From positions 170,587 to 234,586 of the forward strand of contig NZ_BMML01000006.1 in assembly GCF_014645815.1 (NCBI RefSeq): DNA of 64,000 bases, given 5' to 3'. This document shows positions 1 to 8,341 of this stretch, one piece after another; the first letter of the stretch is position 1; every line of letters starts with the position of its first letter. A program made the translations under genes and the position numbers. The notes under the pieces were generated by a model, which saw only the letters and a list, made by a program, of their open reading frames with translations, was not told the DNA's origin and made no database searches. Source of the stretch: Streptomyces fuscichromogenes (GTDB taxonomy: Bacteria > Actinomycetota > Actinomycetes > Streptomycetales > Streptomycetaceae).

Positions 1-415
1 CGAGATGTCGGAGCTGGTGCACGACGAGATCGCGCTGGCCAAGGCCCAGCTGAAGCAGGACGTCAAGCGGGGCGCGGCGAGCGGCGGCGCGTTCTCGGTG
101 GCGGGTGTGCTGCTGCTGTTCTCCCTGCCGATGCTCAACTTCGCGCTGGCGTACGGTATTCGGACCTGGAGCCACTGGAATCTCGCGATCTGCTTCCTGC
201 TCTCCTTCGCGGCGAACGTCCTGGTGGCCGTCGTCCTCGCGCTGATCGGCGTGGTCTTCGCGAAGAAGGCCAAGAAGAGCAAGGGCCCGCAGAAGGTGGC
301 CGCGTCGATGAAGGAGACGGCGGGCGTCCTCCAGAACGCCAAGCCGCATCCGCGCCCGGAGCTCCCGCGGGACGAGGTGCCGGCCATCGAGGCTGTGGCA
401 CGCTCGACGTCATGA
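1..415 (+). CDS. Phage holin family (DUF1469-like) membrane protein, 5' partial
   Basis: The open frame runs in from the window edge, and the ATG at position 5 is probably internal: the family normally has an acidic or polar stretch before the visible MSELVHDEIALAK segment. Two hydrophobic helices follow (about residues 30-52 and 58-85 of the visible part), then a Lys-rich KKAKKSKG stretch and a Pro-rich cytosolic tail. This is the actinobacterial putative actinobacterial holin-X / DUF1469 architecture, an inner-membrane protein of unknown role and not a proven phage holin. Its TGA overlaps the ATG of the next gene by 4 nt, so the two are likely translationally coupled. Confidence 0.75.
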   Translation, partial: EMSELVHDEIALAKAQLKQDVKRGAASGGAFSVAGVLLLFSLPMLNFALAYGIRTWSHWNLAICFLLSFAANVLVAVVLALIGVVFAKKAKKSKGPQKVAASMKETAGVLQNAKPHPRPELPRDEVPAIEAVARSTS

Positions 416-1332
416 CGGATCCCGCTCCCTCGGCCGCACGGCCGGAGGGCCCCTGGACACACCGGGACGTCGCCGCGAACGGCGCCCGCTTCCACATCGC
501 CGAGCTCGGCGACGGACCGCTGGTCATGCTGGTGCACGGCTTCCCGCAGTTCTGGTGGACCTGGCGGCACCAGCTGGTCGCGCTCGCCGACGCGGGGTTC
601 CGGGCCGTGGCCATGGACCTGCGCGGCGTCGGCGGCAGCGACCGCACCCCGCGGGGCTACGACCCGGCGAACCTCGCGCTCGACATCACCGGCGTGATCC
701 GCTCCCTGGGCGAGCCGGACGCCGCGCTGGTCGGCCACGACCTGGGCGGCTACCTGGCGTGGACGGCGGCCGCGATGCGCCCCAAGCTGGTCCGACGGCT
801 CGCGGTGGTGTCCATGCCGCACCCGCGGCGCTGGCGCTCGGCGATGCTCCGGGACCGCCGGCAGACCGCCGCCGCCTCCTACATCTGGGGCTTCCAGCGG
901 CCCTGGATCCCGGAGCGGCAGCTCATCGCCGACGACGGCGCGCTGGTCGGCCGGCTGATCCGGGACTGGTCCGGGCCGCGGCTGCCGGACGACGAGGCGG
1001 TGGAGACGTACCAGCGGGCCATGTGCATCCCGTCCACCGCGCACTGCTCGATCGAGCCGTACCGCTGGCTGGTGCGCTCGCTGGCGCGCCCGGACGGCAT
1101 CCAGTTCAACCGCAGGATGAAGCGCCCGGTGCGCGTCCCGACCCTGCATCTGCACGGCTCCCTGGACCCGGTGACCCGTACCCGCAGCGCGGCCGGCTCC
1201 GGCGAGTACGTCGAAGCGCCGTACCGCTGGCGGCTGTTCGACGGACTCGGGCACTTCCCGCACGAGGAGGACCCGGTCGCGTTCTCCGCCGAGCTGGTCA
1301 ACTGGCTCAGGGATCCGGAGCCGGACCGTTGA
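412..1332 (+). CDS. Alpha/beta-fold hydrolase, epoxide hydrolase-like
   Basis: A 306-aa alpha/beta hydrolase. The oxyanion-loop HGFP is at residues 42-45, and the nucleophile elbow is GHDLGG with Asp110 in the position that is Ser in esterases. This is the signature of the epoxide hydrolase and haloalkane dehalogenase branch. The catalytic His is probably His281 in GLGHFPHEED. A lid region lies between about residues 140 and 220. It is cytosolic, with no signal peptide. It overlaps the upstream gene by ATGA. The substrate cannot be told from sequence. The last 13 codons plus stop are echoed by a second divergent copy just downstream (see 1341-1382). Confidence 0.85.
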   Translation: MTDPAPSAARPEGPWTHRDVAANGARFHIAELGDGPLVMLVHGFPQFWWTWRHQLVALADAGFRAVAMDLRGVGGSDRTPRGYDPANLALDITGVIRSLGEPDAALVGHDLGGYLAWTAAAMRPKLVRRLAVVSMPHPRRWRSAMLRDRRQTAAASYIWGFQRPWIPERQLIADDGALVGRLIRDWSGPRLPDDEAVETYQRAMCIPSTAHCSIEPYRWLVRSLARPDGIQFNRRMKRPVRVPTLHLHGSLDPVTRTRSAAGSGEYVEAPYRWRLFDGLGHFPHEEDPVAFSAELVNWLRDPEPDR

Positions 1333-1340
1333 AAAGGCGT

Positions 1341-1382
1341 GAGCTGGCCAACTGGCTCAAAGACCCCGAACCCGATCGGTGA
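1341..1382 (+). pseudogene. Relic 3' end of a second hydrolase gene
   Basis: The 42 bp encode ELANWLKDPEPDR plus TGA. The intact hydrolase ends ELVNWLRDPEPDR plus TGA at 1291-1332. The two stretches differ by six synonymous changes and two conservative replacements (Val/Ala, Arg/Lys). That pattern shows both copies evolved as coding sequence, so this is best read as the stranded tail of a former gene copy rather than a chance repeat. Confidence 0.6.
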
Positions 1383-1733
1383 CCGCGCCGATGCGCCCGG
1401 TATCCGGATCTGCACACCTGTTCTACGAACGGCCACATGCCCGGCGCATAGGCCGATTAGGGGGCGCGCGGGAGGTTATCGACCTTGGGGCAGGGGCAGA
1501 CGTCGGGGTATGGGCTGGACGCACGACTACAGTGACGCACCCCGCAACCGCCGTACGACAGGCGGTCTGAACTCCCACCGAGGAGGTGCCCCGCAGCTGC
1601 CGGGAGCCGATCCGAGGGTGGGGATTCCGCGCATCCTGCGGCGCCGGGCCCGCTGGGTCTCGGTCCGCCTGCGCCACACCCGCGGCTGACAGCCCGCTCG
1701 GCCCCCGCCGGGCCCCCAGACCTCCGAAGGGGT
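1383..1733. other. Intergenic region, no convincing gene
   Basis: About 350 bp separate the hydrolase relic from the stop codon of the convergent protease gene. A TACAGT hexamer near 1528-1533 could be a -10 element, but no -35 or following gene supports it. A short Arg-rich open frame ends at about 1689. I found no start, ribosome site or family match that would make it a gene. Confidence 0.4.
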
Positions 1734-2942
1734 CTAGAGGGCGCAGCTGTCGGTGCCCACCTGCTGGCTCGCGGTACGGCCCCGGGCGATGTCCGCCTGG
1801 ATCTCGTCGGCCGTCAGGGCGTACCCGGTGTCGGCGTCGTCCAGTGACTTCGCGAAGACGACCCCGTACACCCTGCCCTCGGGCGTGAGCAGCGGGCCGC
1901 CGGAGTTGCCCTGACGGACGGTCGCGTACAGCGAGTAGACGTCACGGCGGACGGTGCCGCGGTGGTAGATGTCGGGGCCGTTGGCGGTGATACGACCGCG
2001 CACCCGGGCGGGCCGGACGTCGTACGAGCCGTTCTCCGGGAACCCGGCGACGATCGCGCTGTCGGTCGTCTCGGCGTCCTTCGCGGAGAACTTCAGGACC
2101 TTGGCCTGAAGGTCCGGCACGTCCAGTACGGCGATGTCGCGCTGCCAGTCGTAGAGGACGACCTTGGCGTCGTACCTGCGGCCCTCGCCGCCGATCTGGA
2201 CGGTGGGGTCGTCGACGCCGCCGACCACGTGGGCGTTGGTCATGACGCGGCGGTCGGCGAAGACGAAGCCGGTGCCCTCCAGGATCTTGCCGCAGCTCTG
2301 CGCGGTACCCGTCACCTTGACGATGGACTGCTTGGCCGTGGTCGCCACCGCGCTGTTCGCGAGCGCCGGGTCGGGCGGCGAGACATCGGTGATCGGCTCG
2401 TTGGCGAACGGGCTGAAGACCTGCGGGAAGCCGTTCTGCGCGAGGACCTTGGAGAAGTCCGCGAACCAGGTGTCGGCCTGGGTGGGCAGTGCTCTGGACA
2501 CCCCGAGCAGCACCTTGGAGTTGCGCACCTCCTTGCCGAGCGTCGGCAGGGTGGTGCCCGCGAGGGCGGAGCCGATCAGCCAGGCGACCAGCAGCATCGC
2601 CACCACGTTGACCAGAGCGCCGCCGGTGGCGTCCAGGGCGCGGGCCGGGGACCAGGTGATGTACCGGCGCAGTTTGTTGCCGAGGTGGGTGGTGAGGGCC
2701 TGGCCGACGGAGGCGCAGACGATGACGACGACCACGGCGACGACCGCGGCGGTGGTGCTCACCTCGGCGTTGTCGGTCACCGCGTCCCAGATCACCGGCA
2801 GGACGTAGACGGCGACGAGTCCGCCGCCCAGGAAGCCGATCACCGACAGGATGCCGACGACGAACCCCTGGCGGTAGCCGACGATCGCGAACCACACGGC
2901 GGCGACCAGCAACAGGATGTCCAGCACATTCACGAACGACAC
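1734..2942 (-). CDS. MarP-type membrane serine protease (CvpA + trypsin-like domains)
   Basis: A 402-aa protein. The first ~165 residues form four hydrophobic helices of the CvpA family. A trypsin-like periplasmic domain follows, with His in TNAHVV (about residue 239), Asp in RDIAVLDV (about 270) and Ser in GNSGGPL (about 347). Two cysteines, one before the protease core and one in the last five residues, match the disulfide that activates Mycobacterium MarP. By family, this is an envelope protease for acid or oxidative stress survival that acts on peptidoglycan-modifying proteins. It starts 4 bp after the upstream NUDIX gene, so the two probably form an operon. Confidence 0.85.
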   Translation of the reverse strand: MSFVNVLDILLLVAAVWFAIVGYRQGFVVGILSVIGFLGGGLVAVYVLPVIWDAVTDNAEVSTTAAVVAVVVVIVCASVGQALTTHLGNKLRRYITWSPARALDATGGALVNVVAMLLVAWLIGSALAGTTLPTLGKEVRNSKVLLGVSRALPTQADTWFADFSKVLAQNGFPQVFSPFANEPITDVSPPDPALANSAVATTAKQSIVKVTGTAQSCGKILEGTGFVFADRRVMTNAHVVGGVDDPTVQIGGEGRRYDAKVVLYDWQRDIAVLDVPDLQAKVLKFSAKDAETTDSAIVAGFPENGSYDVRPARVRGRITANGPDIYHRGTVRRDVYSLYATVRQGNSGGPLLTPEGRVYGVVFAKSLDDADTGYALTADEIQADIARGRTASQQVGTDSCAL

Positions 2943-2946
2943 CCTG

Positions 2947-3654
2947 TCATGACCGCCAGTCGAGCGGGACCAGCTTCTCGCGGTCCCAGGAGCGCTCCCA
3001 TCCCGCGTAGTGCAGCAGGCGGTCGATCACCCCGGCGGTGAACCCCCACACCAAGGTCGATTCGACCAGAAATGCCGGACCTCGGTGCCCACTTGGGTGC
3101 ACGGCGGTGGCCCGGTTGGCCGGATTCGTGAGATCCGCCACGGGAACGGTGAAGACCCGCGCCGTCTCGTTGGGATCCACCACCCCCACCGGACTCGGCT
3201 CGCGCCACCAGCCCAGCACCGGGGTGACCACGAACTTGCTCACCGGGATGTACAGCCTGGGCAGCACCCCGAACAGCTGGACACCGGCCTGGTCCAGCCC
3301 GGTCTCCTCCTCGGCCTCGCGGAGAGCGGCCCGCAGCGGCCCGTCGGCCTTCGGGTCGCCGTCCTCGGGGTCGAGGGCGCCACCGGGGAACGAGGGCTGC
3401 CCGGCGTGCGAGCGCAACGAGCCGGCCCGCTCCATCAGCAGCAGCTCGGGGCCCTGCGCGCCCTCGCCGAACAGGATCAGCACGGCCGACTGCCGGCCCG
3501 TGCCGTTCTCCGGGGGCAGGAAGCGGCTCAGCTGGAGCGGCTGGACCGTCTCGGCGGCGCGCGCCACCGGGCCGAGCCACTCCGGCAGGCCCTCCCTGCT
3601 GAGCGCCACGCCCCCGCGCGGTCCGCCCGTCTGTGCCTTGCTGCTGTGTGTCAC
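2947..3654 (-). CDS. NUDIX hydrolase, CoA pyrophosphatase type
   Basis: A 235-aa protein starting at GTG. It carries the UPF0035 (NuCoA) signature before the Nudix box (LLLMERAGSLRSHAGQPSFP) and then a Nudix helix with REAEEETGLD that supplies the metal-binding glutamates. Family members hydrolyse CoA or its derivatives to phosphopantetheine and 3',5'-ADP. It is cytosolic. Its stop is 4 bp from the MarP-type gene, and an nth gene lies upstream on the same strand after about 100 bp. The order nth, NUDIX, marP is a familiar actinobacterial arrangement. Confidence 0.85.
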   Translation of the reverse strand: MTHSSKAQTGGPRGGVALSREGLPEWLGPVARAAETVQPLQLSRFLPPENGTGRQSAVLILFGEGAQGPELLLMERAGSLRSHAGQPSFPGGALDPEDGDPKADGPLRAALREAEEETGLDQAGVQLFGVLPRLYIPVSKFVVTPVLGWWREPSPVGVVDPNETARVFTVPVADLTNPANRATAVHPSGHRGPAFLVESTLVWGFTAGVIDRLLHYAGWERSWDREKLVPLDWRS

Positions 3655-3751
3655 GGCATCCCCCGTCCTGCCCCGCTCCCCCGTCCTGCCCGTTCCAACG
3701 CCCGACGACTCCTTGATCGTTCCGCCCTTCGCCCCTGAGAAGACCCCTGGG

Positions 3752-4729
3752 TCATGTCCCTGATACGCCGCCCAGCGGCGGCGCCGGCCGGCCGCCCGCG
3801 TCCAGATACGCCTGCGGCGGATTGAGCCGCTGGCCGGGGAAGCCGCCCTTCTCGTACTTGAGCAGCTTCTTCGCCTTCTCCGGGTCCGTCTCGCCCTCCC
3901 CGTAGGCTGGGCAGAGCGGAGCGATGGGGCAGGCGCCGCAGGCGGGCTTGCGCGCGTGGCAGATCCGGCGGCCGTGCCAGATCACGTGGTGCGAGAGGTC
4001 GGTCCAGTCGCTCTTCGGGAACAGCGCGCCGACGGCCGCCTCGATCTTGTCGGGGTCGGTCTCCGCGGTCCAGCGCCAGCGGCGGACCAGGCGCTGGAAG
4101 TGCGTGTCCACGGTGATGCCGGGGCGTCCGAAGGCGTTGCCGAGCACGACGAACGCGGTCTTGCGGCCGACACCGGGCAGCCTGACGAGGTCTTCGAGGC
4201 GGCCGGGGACCTCGCCGCCGAACTCCTCCACCAGCCCCTTGGAGAGGCCTATCACCGACTTCGTCTTGGCCCGGAAGAACCCGCACGGCCGCAGGATCTC
4301 CTCGACCTCCTCCGGGTTGGCGGCGGCCAGGTCCTCGGGGGTGGGGTACTTCGCGAACAGCGTCGGGGTGGTCTGGTTGACCCTGAGGTCGGTGGTCTGC
4401 GCGGACAGCACCGTGGCGACCAGGAGCTGGAAGGGGTTCTCGAAGTCCAGCTCGGGGTGGGCGTACGGATACACCTCGGCGAGCTCCCGGTTGATCCGCC
4501 GGGCCCGGCGGACGAGCGCGGTCTGCGACTCGGGCTTGCCGGCAGCGGACTGCGGCTTACCCTCGGCAGCCTTCCCGGGCACTGCGGCCTTCACGGCTTT
4601 CCTCGCTTTTGTCGCCTTCTTCGCCGCACCGGAGGCGGTATCGGACCCTTGTTCGCCCACAGCGGAATCACCTCGTACAACCACCCGCCCAGCCCCCTTG
4701 GCCTGTGCTCTCACCGGCGATTTGGACAC
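3752..4729 (-). CDS. nth: Endonuclease III (DNA glycosylase/AP lyase)
   Basis: A 325-aa protein. The helix-hairpin-helix LPGVGRKTA carries the catalytic Lys, and the Asp in VDTHFQR follows. The C-terminal [4Fe-4S] site has the spacing C-x6-C-x2-C-x5-C within CHARKPACGACPIAPLC. It removes oxidised pyrimidines in base-excision repair. The first ~70 residues are an Ala/Lys-rich extension not found in E. coli Nth. The GTG start is supported by a TAGGCT box ending 6 nt before it (leaderless). The divergent neighbour is crp. Confidence 0.92.
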   Translation of the reverse strand: MSKSPVRAQAKGAGRVVVRGDSAVGEQGSDTASGAAKKATKARKAVKAAVPGKAAEGKPQSAAGKPESQTALVRRARRINRELAEVYPYAHPELDFENPFQLLVATVLSAQTTDLRVNQTTPTLFAKYPTPEDLAAANPEEVEEILRPCGFFRAKTKSVIGLSKGLVEEFGGEVPGRLEDLVRLPGVGRKTAFVVLGNAFGRPGITVDTHFQRLVRRWRWTAETDPDKIEAAVGALFPKSDWTDLSHHVIWHGRRICHARKPACGACPIAPLCPAYGEGETDPEKAKKLLKYEKGGFPGQRLNPPQAYLDAGGRPAPPLGGVSGT

Positions 4730-4735
4730 CCGGCC

Positions 4736-4741
4736 AGCCTA
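4736..4741 (-). promoter_or_regulatory. Leaderless -10 box (TAGGCT) for nth
   Basis: TAGGCT on the minus strand fits TANNNT and leaves 6 nt before the GTG start, which puts the transcription start at or next to the start codon. There is no Shine-Dalgarno sequence before this GTG. Confidence 0.55.
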
Positions 4742-4831
4742 GAGCCCGGCACCGACATCCGCCCCGGACCCGGAAGATCAGCCCCCGATTGGACCCCTGC
4801 CGCTTACCTCGGGACACCTGTGCGGCATCCT

Positions 4832-4845
4832 TGTGACAGATCACA
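4832..4845. promoter_or_regulatory. Candidate Crp-binding inverted repeat upstream of crp
   Basis: TGTGA and TCACA form a perfect inverted repeat with a 4-nt centre. The right half resembles the Streptomyces Crp box (GTG-N6-GNCAC), although the E. coli spacing would be 6 nt. It lies about 90 bp before the crp start, between nth and crp, so autoregulation is plausible. A further CCCC/GGGG hairpin around 4882-4897 could form in the leader. Confidence 0.45.
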
Positions 4846-4936
4846 CTGTTTGGACCGTCCGGCAAAATGGGGAGCACGGTCCCCTGGTACCAAGGGGGAG
4901 CAAGATCCCCTGAGCAGGTCGACAAGGAGAGACTTC

Positions 4937-5611
4937 GTGGACGACGTTCTGCGGCGCAACCCGCTTTTCGCGGCGCTCGATGACGAGCAGTCCGCGGAGC
5001 TGCGTGCCTCCATGAGTGAGGTGACCCTCGCGCGTGGCGACTCCCTGTTCCACGAGGGCGACCCGGGCGACCGGCTGTACGTCGTCACCGAGGGCAAGGT
5101 CAAGCTCCACCGCACCTCCCCCGACGGCCGCGAGAACATGCTCGCCGTCGTCGGCCCCGGCGAACTGATCGGCGAGCTGTCGCTGTTCGACCCGGGCCCG
5201 CGCACGGCGACCGCGACCGCGCTGACCGAGGTCAAGCTGCTGGGCCTCGGCCACGGCGACCTCCAGCCCTGGCTGAACGCACGCCCCGAGGTGGCCACCG
5301 CCCTGCTGCGCGCCGTCGCCCGCCGGCTGCGCAAGACCAACGACGCCATGTCCGACCTGGTCTTCTCCGATGTGCCGGGCCGGGTCGCGCGCGCCCTGCT
5401 GGACCTCTCCCGCCGCTTCGGTGTGCAGTCCGAGGAGGGCATCCACGTCGTCCACGACCTCACGCAGGAGGAGCTGGCCCAGCTGGTCGGCGCGTCCCGC
5501 GAGACCGTGAACAAGGCGCTGGCGGACTTCGCACAGCGCGGCTGGCTGCGGCTGGAGGCGCGGGCCGTGATCCTGCTGGACGTCGAGCGGCTGGCGAAGC
5601 GGTCCCGGTAG
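4937..5611 (+). CDS. crp: Crp/Fnr-family transcriptional regulator (Crp)
   Basis: A 224-aa protein starting at GTG after a good ribosome site (AAGGAGA at 4924-4930, 6 nt spacing). Residues ~10-125 form the cyclic-nucleotide-binding beta-barrel, with GELIGELSLFDPGPRTATATA matching the phosphate-binding cassette. The C-terminal winged helix contains TQEELAQLVGASRETVNKAL, the Crp recognition-helix pattern. Length and sequence match S. coelicolor Crp, a global regulator of germination, development and antibiotic production. The upstream TGTGA/TCACA repeat suggests autoregulation. Confidence 0.93.
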   Translation: MDDVLRRNPLFAALDDEQSAELRASMSEVTLARGDSLFHEGDPGDRLYVVTEGKVKLHRTSPDGRENMLAVVGPGELIGELSLFDPGPRTATATALTEVKLLGLGHGDLQPWLNARPEVATALLRAVARRLRKTNDAMSDLVFSDVPGRVARALLDLSRRFGVQSEEGIHVVHDLTQEELAQLVGASRETVNKALADFAQRGWLRLEARAVILLDVERLAKRSR

Positions 5612-5719
5612 GCGCCGGTTTCTGGGGGCTGCCGCCCCCAGGCCCCCCGCATTGCCCCCCCGCATCATCGGCCTCCGGCCTTGTCCTCAAGCGCCGGACG
5701 GGCTGATATGTGGTTCCCC

Positions 5720-6550
5720 ATGTCTGAAAGAGCCGCGCCCCGGGGCCTCGACCCCCTGGGCTTCATCGAGCGCGAAGGCTCGTATGCGCGCGTGCCGCCC
5801 GTCTTCCGTCCCGTGGTCGCCGCCGCCCGCGACCGGCTCCTGGACGCCTTCGGGGCGCGGCTGGACAGCGCCTACCTCTACGGATCGATCCCGCGCGGCA
5901 CCGCGCGGGTGGGGCGCAGCGACCTGGATCTGGTCGCCGTCCTGGGCGAGGAACCGACCGGCGCCGACCGGGACACGGCCGGTGCCCTCGGTGAGGCCGT
6001 CGACAAGGAGTTCCCGGAGATCGACGGGGTCGGAACCCTGCTCTACTCCCGCGCGCGGGTGCTCAGCGAGCTGGAGCGGTACGACATCGGCTGGTTCGTG
6101 GCCTGCCTGTGCACCCCGCTGCTCGGGGAGGACCTCGCCGAGTTCCTGCCCCGCTACCGCCCCGACTCGCTGCTGGCCCGCGAGACCAACGGTGACCTGG
6201 CCCGGTACCTGCCGCGCTGGCGAGAGCGGATCGCGGCCGCGGACGGCACCGAGGAGGCCCTGCGGCCCCTGGTGCGCTTCATGTCACGGAACCTCGTCCG
6301 CACCGGCTTCACCCTCGTCATGCCCCGCTGGAACGGCTGGACCAGCGATCTGCGGGAGATGGCCGAGGCGTTCGCCGGCTACTACCCGGAGCGGGCCGGC
6401 CTGATGCGCCGCGCGGCCGGGTACGGGTACGAGCCGGTCGGCGACCGCGCCGTACTGCGGTCCTACGTGGACGACCTCGGGCCATGGCTCGCCGGCGAGT
6501 ACGCGCGCGTGCACGGCGTGCGGACACCCCGGCCGGAGGGCTGGGACTAG
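5720..6550 (+). CDS. Nucleotidyltransferase-domain protein
   Basis: A 276-aa protein if the ATG at 5720 is used (an in-frame ATG lies at 5708). Residues ~45-75 hold the minimal nucleotidyltransferase motif GS-x3-RG followed by DLDLVAV, the two Asp that bind metal in the DNA polymerase-beta fold. The rest is a helical region like that of streptomycin adenylyltransferase-type enzymes, so a small molecule is a more likely acceptor than nucleic acid. The acceptor is unknown. The stop shares the palindrome CTAG with the convergent MBL gene, a 4-bp overlap. Confidence 0.7.
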   Translation: MSERAAPRGLDPLGFIEREGSYARVPPVFRPVVAAARDRLLDAFGARLDSAYLYGSIPRGTARVGRSDLDLVAVLGEEPTGADRDTAGALGEAVDKEFPEIDGVGTLLYSRARVLSELERYDIGWFVACLCTPLLGEDLAEFLPRYRPDSLLARETNGDLARYLPRWRERIAAADGTEEALRPLVRFMSRNLVRTGFTLVMPRWNGWTSDLREMAEAFAGYYPERAGLMRRAAGYGYEPVGDRAVLRSYVDDLGPWLAGEYARVHGVRTPRPEGWD

Positions 6551-7389
6551 AACTCCGCCTGGATCAGACCGTGCTCGGTCAGGTAGTCCAGCTGGGCCCG
6601 TACCGACAGTTCCGCCGCCGGCCACAGGGAGCGGTCCACGTCGGCGTAGACCCGGGCGACGACCTCGGCGGGGCTGCGGTGGCCGTTCTCGACCGCCGTC
6701 TCCACCTGGGCCAGCCGGTGGGCGCGATGGGCCAGGTAGAACTCGACGGCGCCCTGGGCGTCCTCCAGGACGGGTCCATGGCCCGGCAGCACGGTGTGGA
6801 CGCCGTCGTCGACGGTCAGCGAGCGCAGCCGGCGCAGCGAGTCCAGATAGTCGCCCAGCCGGCCGTCCGGGTGCGCCACGACCGTCGTACCGCGCCCCAG
6901 GATGGTGTCGCCGGTCAGGACCGCGCGGTCGGCCGGGAGGTGGAAGCACAGGGAGTCGGCGGTGTGGCCCGGGGTCGGTACGACCCGCAGCTCCAGCCCG
7001 CCGGTCGTGATCACGTCACCGGCGGCCAGGCCCTCGTCGCCGAGCCGCAGCGCCGGATCGAGGGCACGCACGCGCGTGCCGGTCAGTTCCGCGAACCGTA
7101 CGGCGCCCTCGGCGTGGTCCGGGTGGCCGTGGGTCAGGAGGGTGAGCGCGATCCGCCTGCCGGCCTTCTCGGCCGTGTCGACGACGTTCTTGAGGTGGCC
7201 GTCGTCCAGCGGACCCGGGTCGATCACCACGGCCAGGTCGGAGTCGGGCTCGGCGACGATCCAGGTGTTGGTGCCGTCCAGGGTCATGACGGAGGCGTTG
7301 GGTGCCAGCACGTTGACGGCCCGCGCGGTGGCGGGCCCCGGGAGGACTCCGCCGCGCGGCTGGCCGGGCAGGGCTGCTGCGTCCGTCAT
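6547..7389 (-). CDS. MBL-fold metallo-hydrolase (LACTB2-like)
   Basis: A 280-aa metallo-beta-lactamase-fold protein. The metal motif is HGHPDH (HxHxDH); further ligands come from GHTADS, TGDT and PGHGP. A C-terminal helical segment of ~50 residues resembles the winged-helix tail of LACTB2/RNase Z-like hydrolases. It is cytosolic. It begins 2 bp after the upstream NUDIX gene, so the two are co-transcribed. Family members act on thioesters or on single-stranded RNA, and which applies here cannot be decided from sequence. Confidence 0.82.
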   Translation of the reverse strand: MTDAAALPGQPRGGVLPGPATARAVNVLAPNASVMTLDGTNTWIVAEPDSDLAVVIDPGPLDDGHLKNVVDTAEKAGRRIALTLLTHGHPDHAEGAVRFAELTGTRVRALDPALRLGDEGLAAGDVITTGGLELRVVPTPGHTADSLCFHLPADRAVLTGDTILGRGTTVVAHPDGRLGDYLDSLRRLRSLTVDDGVHTVLPGHGPVLEDAQGAVEFYLAHRAHRLAQVETAVENGHRSPAEVVARVYADVDRSLWPAAELSVRAQLDYLTEHGLIQAEF

Positions 7390-7391
7390 GG

Positions 7392-8267
7392 TCAGGCTCC
7401 ACCGGTCGTCAGGTCGGTCGGTATGCGCTTTGTGAACTCGGCGTGGCCCGGCCAGGTCAGGACGATCTCGCCGTCCGCCAGGCGGGCGTGGGCCATCACC
7501 GGGGTCATGTCCCGCGCGGGCGCCGCCGCGAGCGCCCCGGCGGCGGTGGCGTACGGCGTGAGCTGGCGCAGGGTCGCGATGGTGGGCGGCATCATGAGGA
7601 GCTCGCCCTTGTCGTAGCCGGCGGCGGCCTCCGGCGGTCGGATCCACACCGTGCGGTCGGCCTCCGTGGAGGCATTGCGGGTGCGCTGGCCGGCGGGCAG
7701 GGCGGCGACGAAGAACCAGGTGTCGTAGCGGCGGCTCTCGAACTCGGGGGTGATCCAGCGCGTCCAGGCACCCAGCAGGTCCGAGCGCAGGACCAGGCCC
7801 CGCCGGTCCAGGAACTGGGCGAAGGACAGCTCACGGGCGACCAGGGCCGCGCGGTCGGCCTCCCAGTCGTCCCCGGTGGTGTCACCGACCACGGCGTCCG
7901 CGGCAGAACCGGCGAGCAGCACACCGGCTTCCTCGTAGGTCTCCCGCACGGCCGCGCAGACGATCGCCTGGGCGCCCGCCTCGTCGACGCCGAGCCGGTC
8001 GGCCCACCACGCGCGCGTGGGGCCCGCCCAGCGGACCTGGTGGTCGTCGTCGCGCGGGTCGACACCGCCGCCCGGATACGCGTACGCGCCTCCGGCGAAG
8101 GCCATGGAGGCGCGTCTGCGCAGCATGTGGACGACGGGACCGTCCGGGGTGTCCTTCAGGAGCAGCACGGTGGCCGCCCGCTTCGGGGCCACCGGCACGA
8201 GGGTGCCCTCCGCGTGTGCGCGGATACGGTCCGGCCACTCGGGGGGATACCACTGTCCATCCGCCAT
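7392..8267 (-). CDS. NUDIX hydrolase (NUDT19-like)
   Basis: A 291-aa protein with a spread Nudix motif: AYPGGGVDP near residue 60 and, after a ~35-residue insert, RETYEEAGVLLAG. The long insert and overall length resemble the NUDT19 CoA diphosphatase branch. The ATG is preceded by a TAGCCT hexamer 6 nt away, a leaderless arrangement. It pairs with the MBL hydrolase directly downstream; the pair is common in Streptomyces. Confidence 0.8.
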   Translation of the reverse strand: MADGQWYPPEWPDRIRAHAEGTLVPVAPKRAATVLLLKDTPDGPVVHMLRRRASMAFAGGAYAYPGGGVDPRDDDHQVRWAGPTRAWWADRLGVDEAGAQAIVCAAVRETYEEAGVLLAGSAADAVVGDTTGDDWEADRAALVARELSFAQFLDRRGLVLRSDLLGAWTRWITPEFESRRYDTWFFVAALPAGQRTRNASTEADRTVWIRPPEAAAGYDKGELLMMPPTIATLRQLTPYATAAGALAAAPARDMTPVMAHARLADGEIVLTWPGHAEFTKRIPTDLTTGGA

Positions 8268-8273
8268 TACCGG

Positions 8274-8279
8274 AGGCTA
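8274..8279 (-). promoter_or_regulatory. Leaderless -10 box (TAGCCT) for the NUDIX/MBL operon
   Basis: TAGCCT on the minus strand lies 6 nt before the ATG of the NUDIX gene. No ribosome site is present in between. Confidence 0.5.
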
Positions 8280-8295
8280 TCCCGCGGGGAGCGAA

Positions 8296-8341
8296 TGTTC
8301 GAGAGGGGCCTCGGACCCTGTTCGAGAGCGGCCTCGGACGG
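8296..8341. repeat. 23-bp tandem direct repeat, two copies
   Basis: Two adjacent 23-bp units (8296-8318 and 8319-8341) start TGTTCGAGAG and differ at two or three positions. They fill the gap between the RidA stop and the NUDIX promoter. They look like slippage or a small duplication and may affect termination of the RidA transcript. Confidence 0.7.

Noticed and set aside
1339..1689. A 116-codon ORF after the hydrolase
   Set aside because: No ribosome site or family match; composition looks like random high-GC frame.
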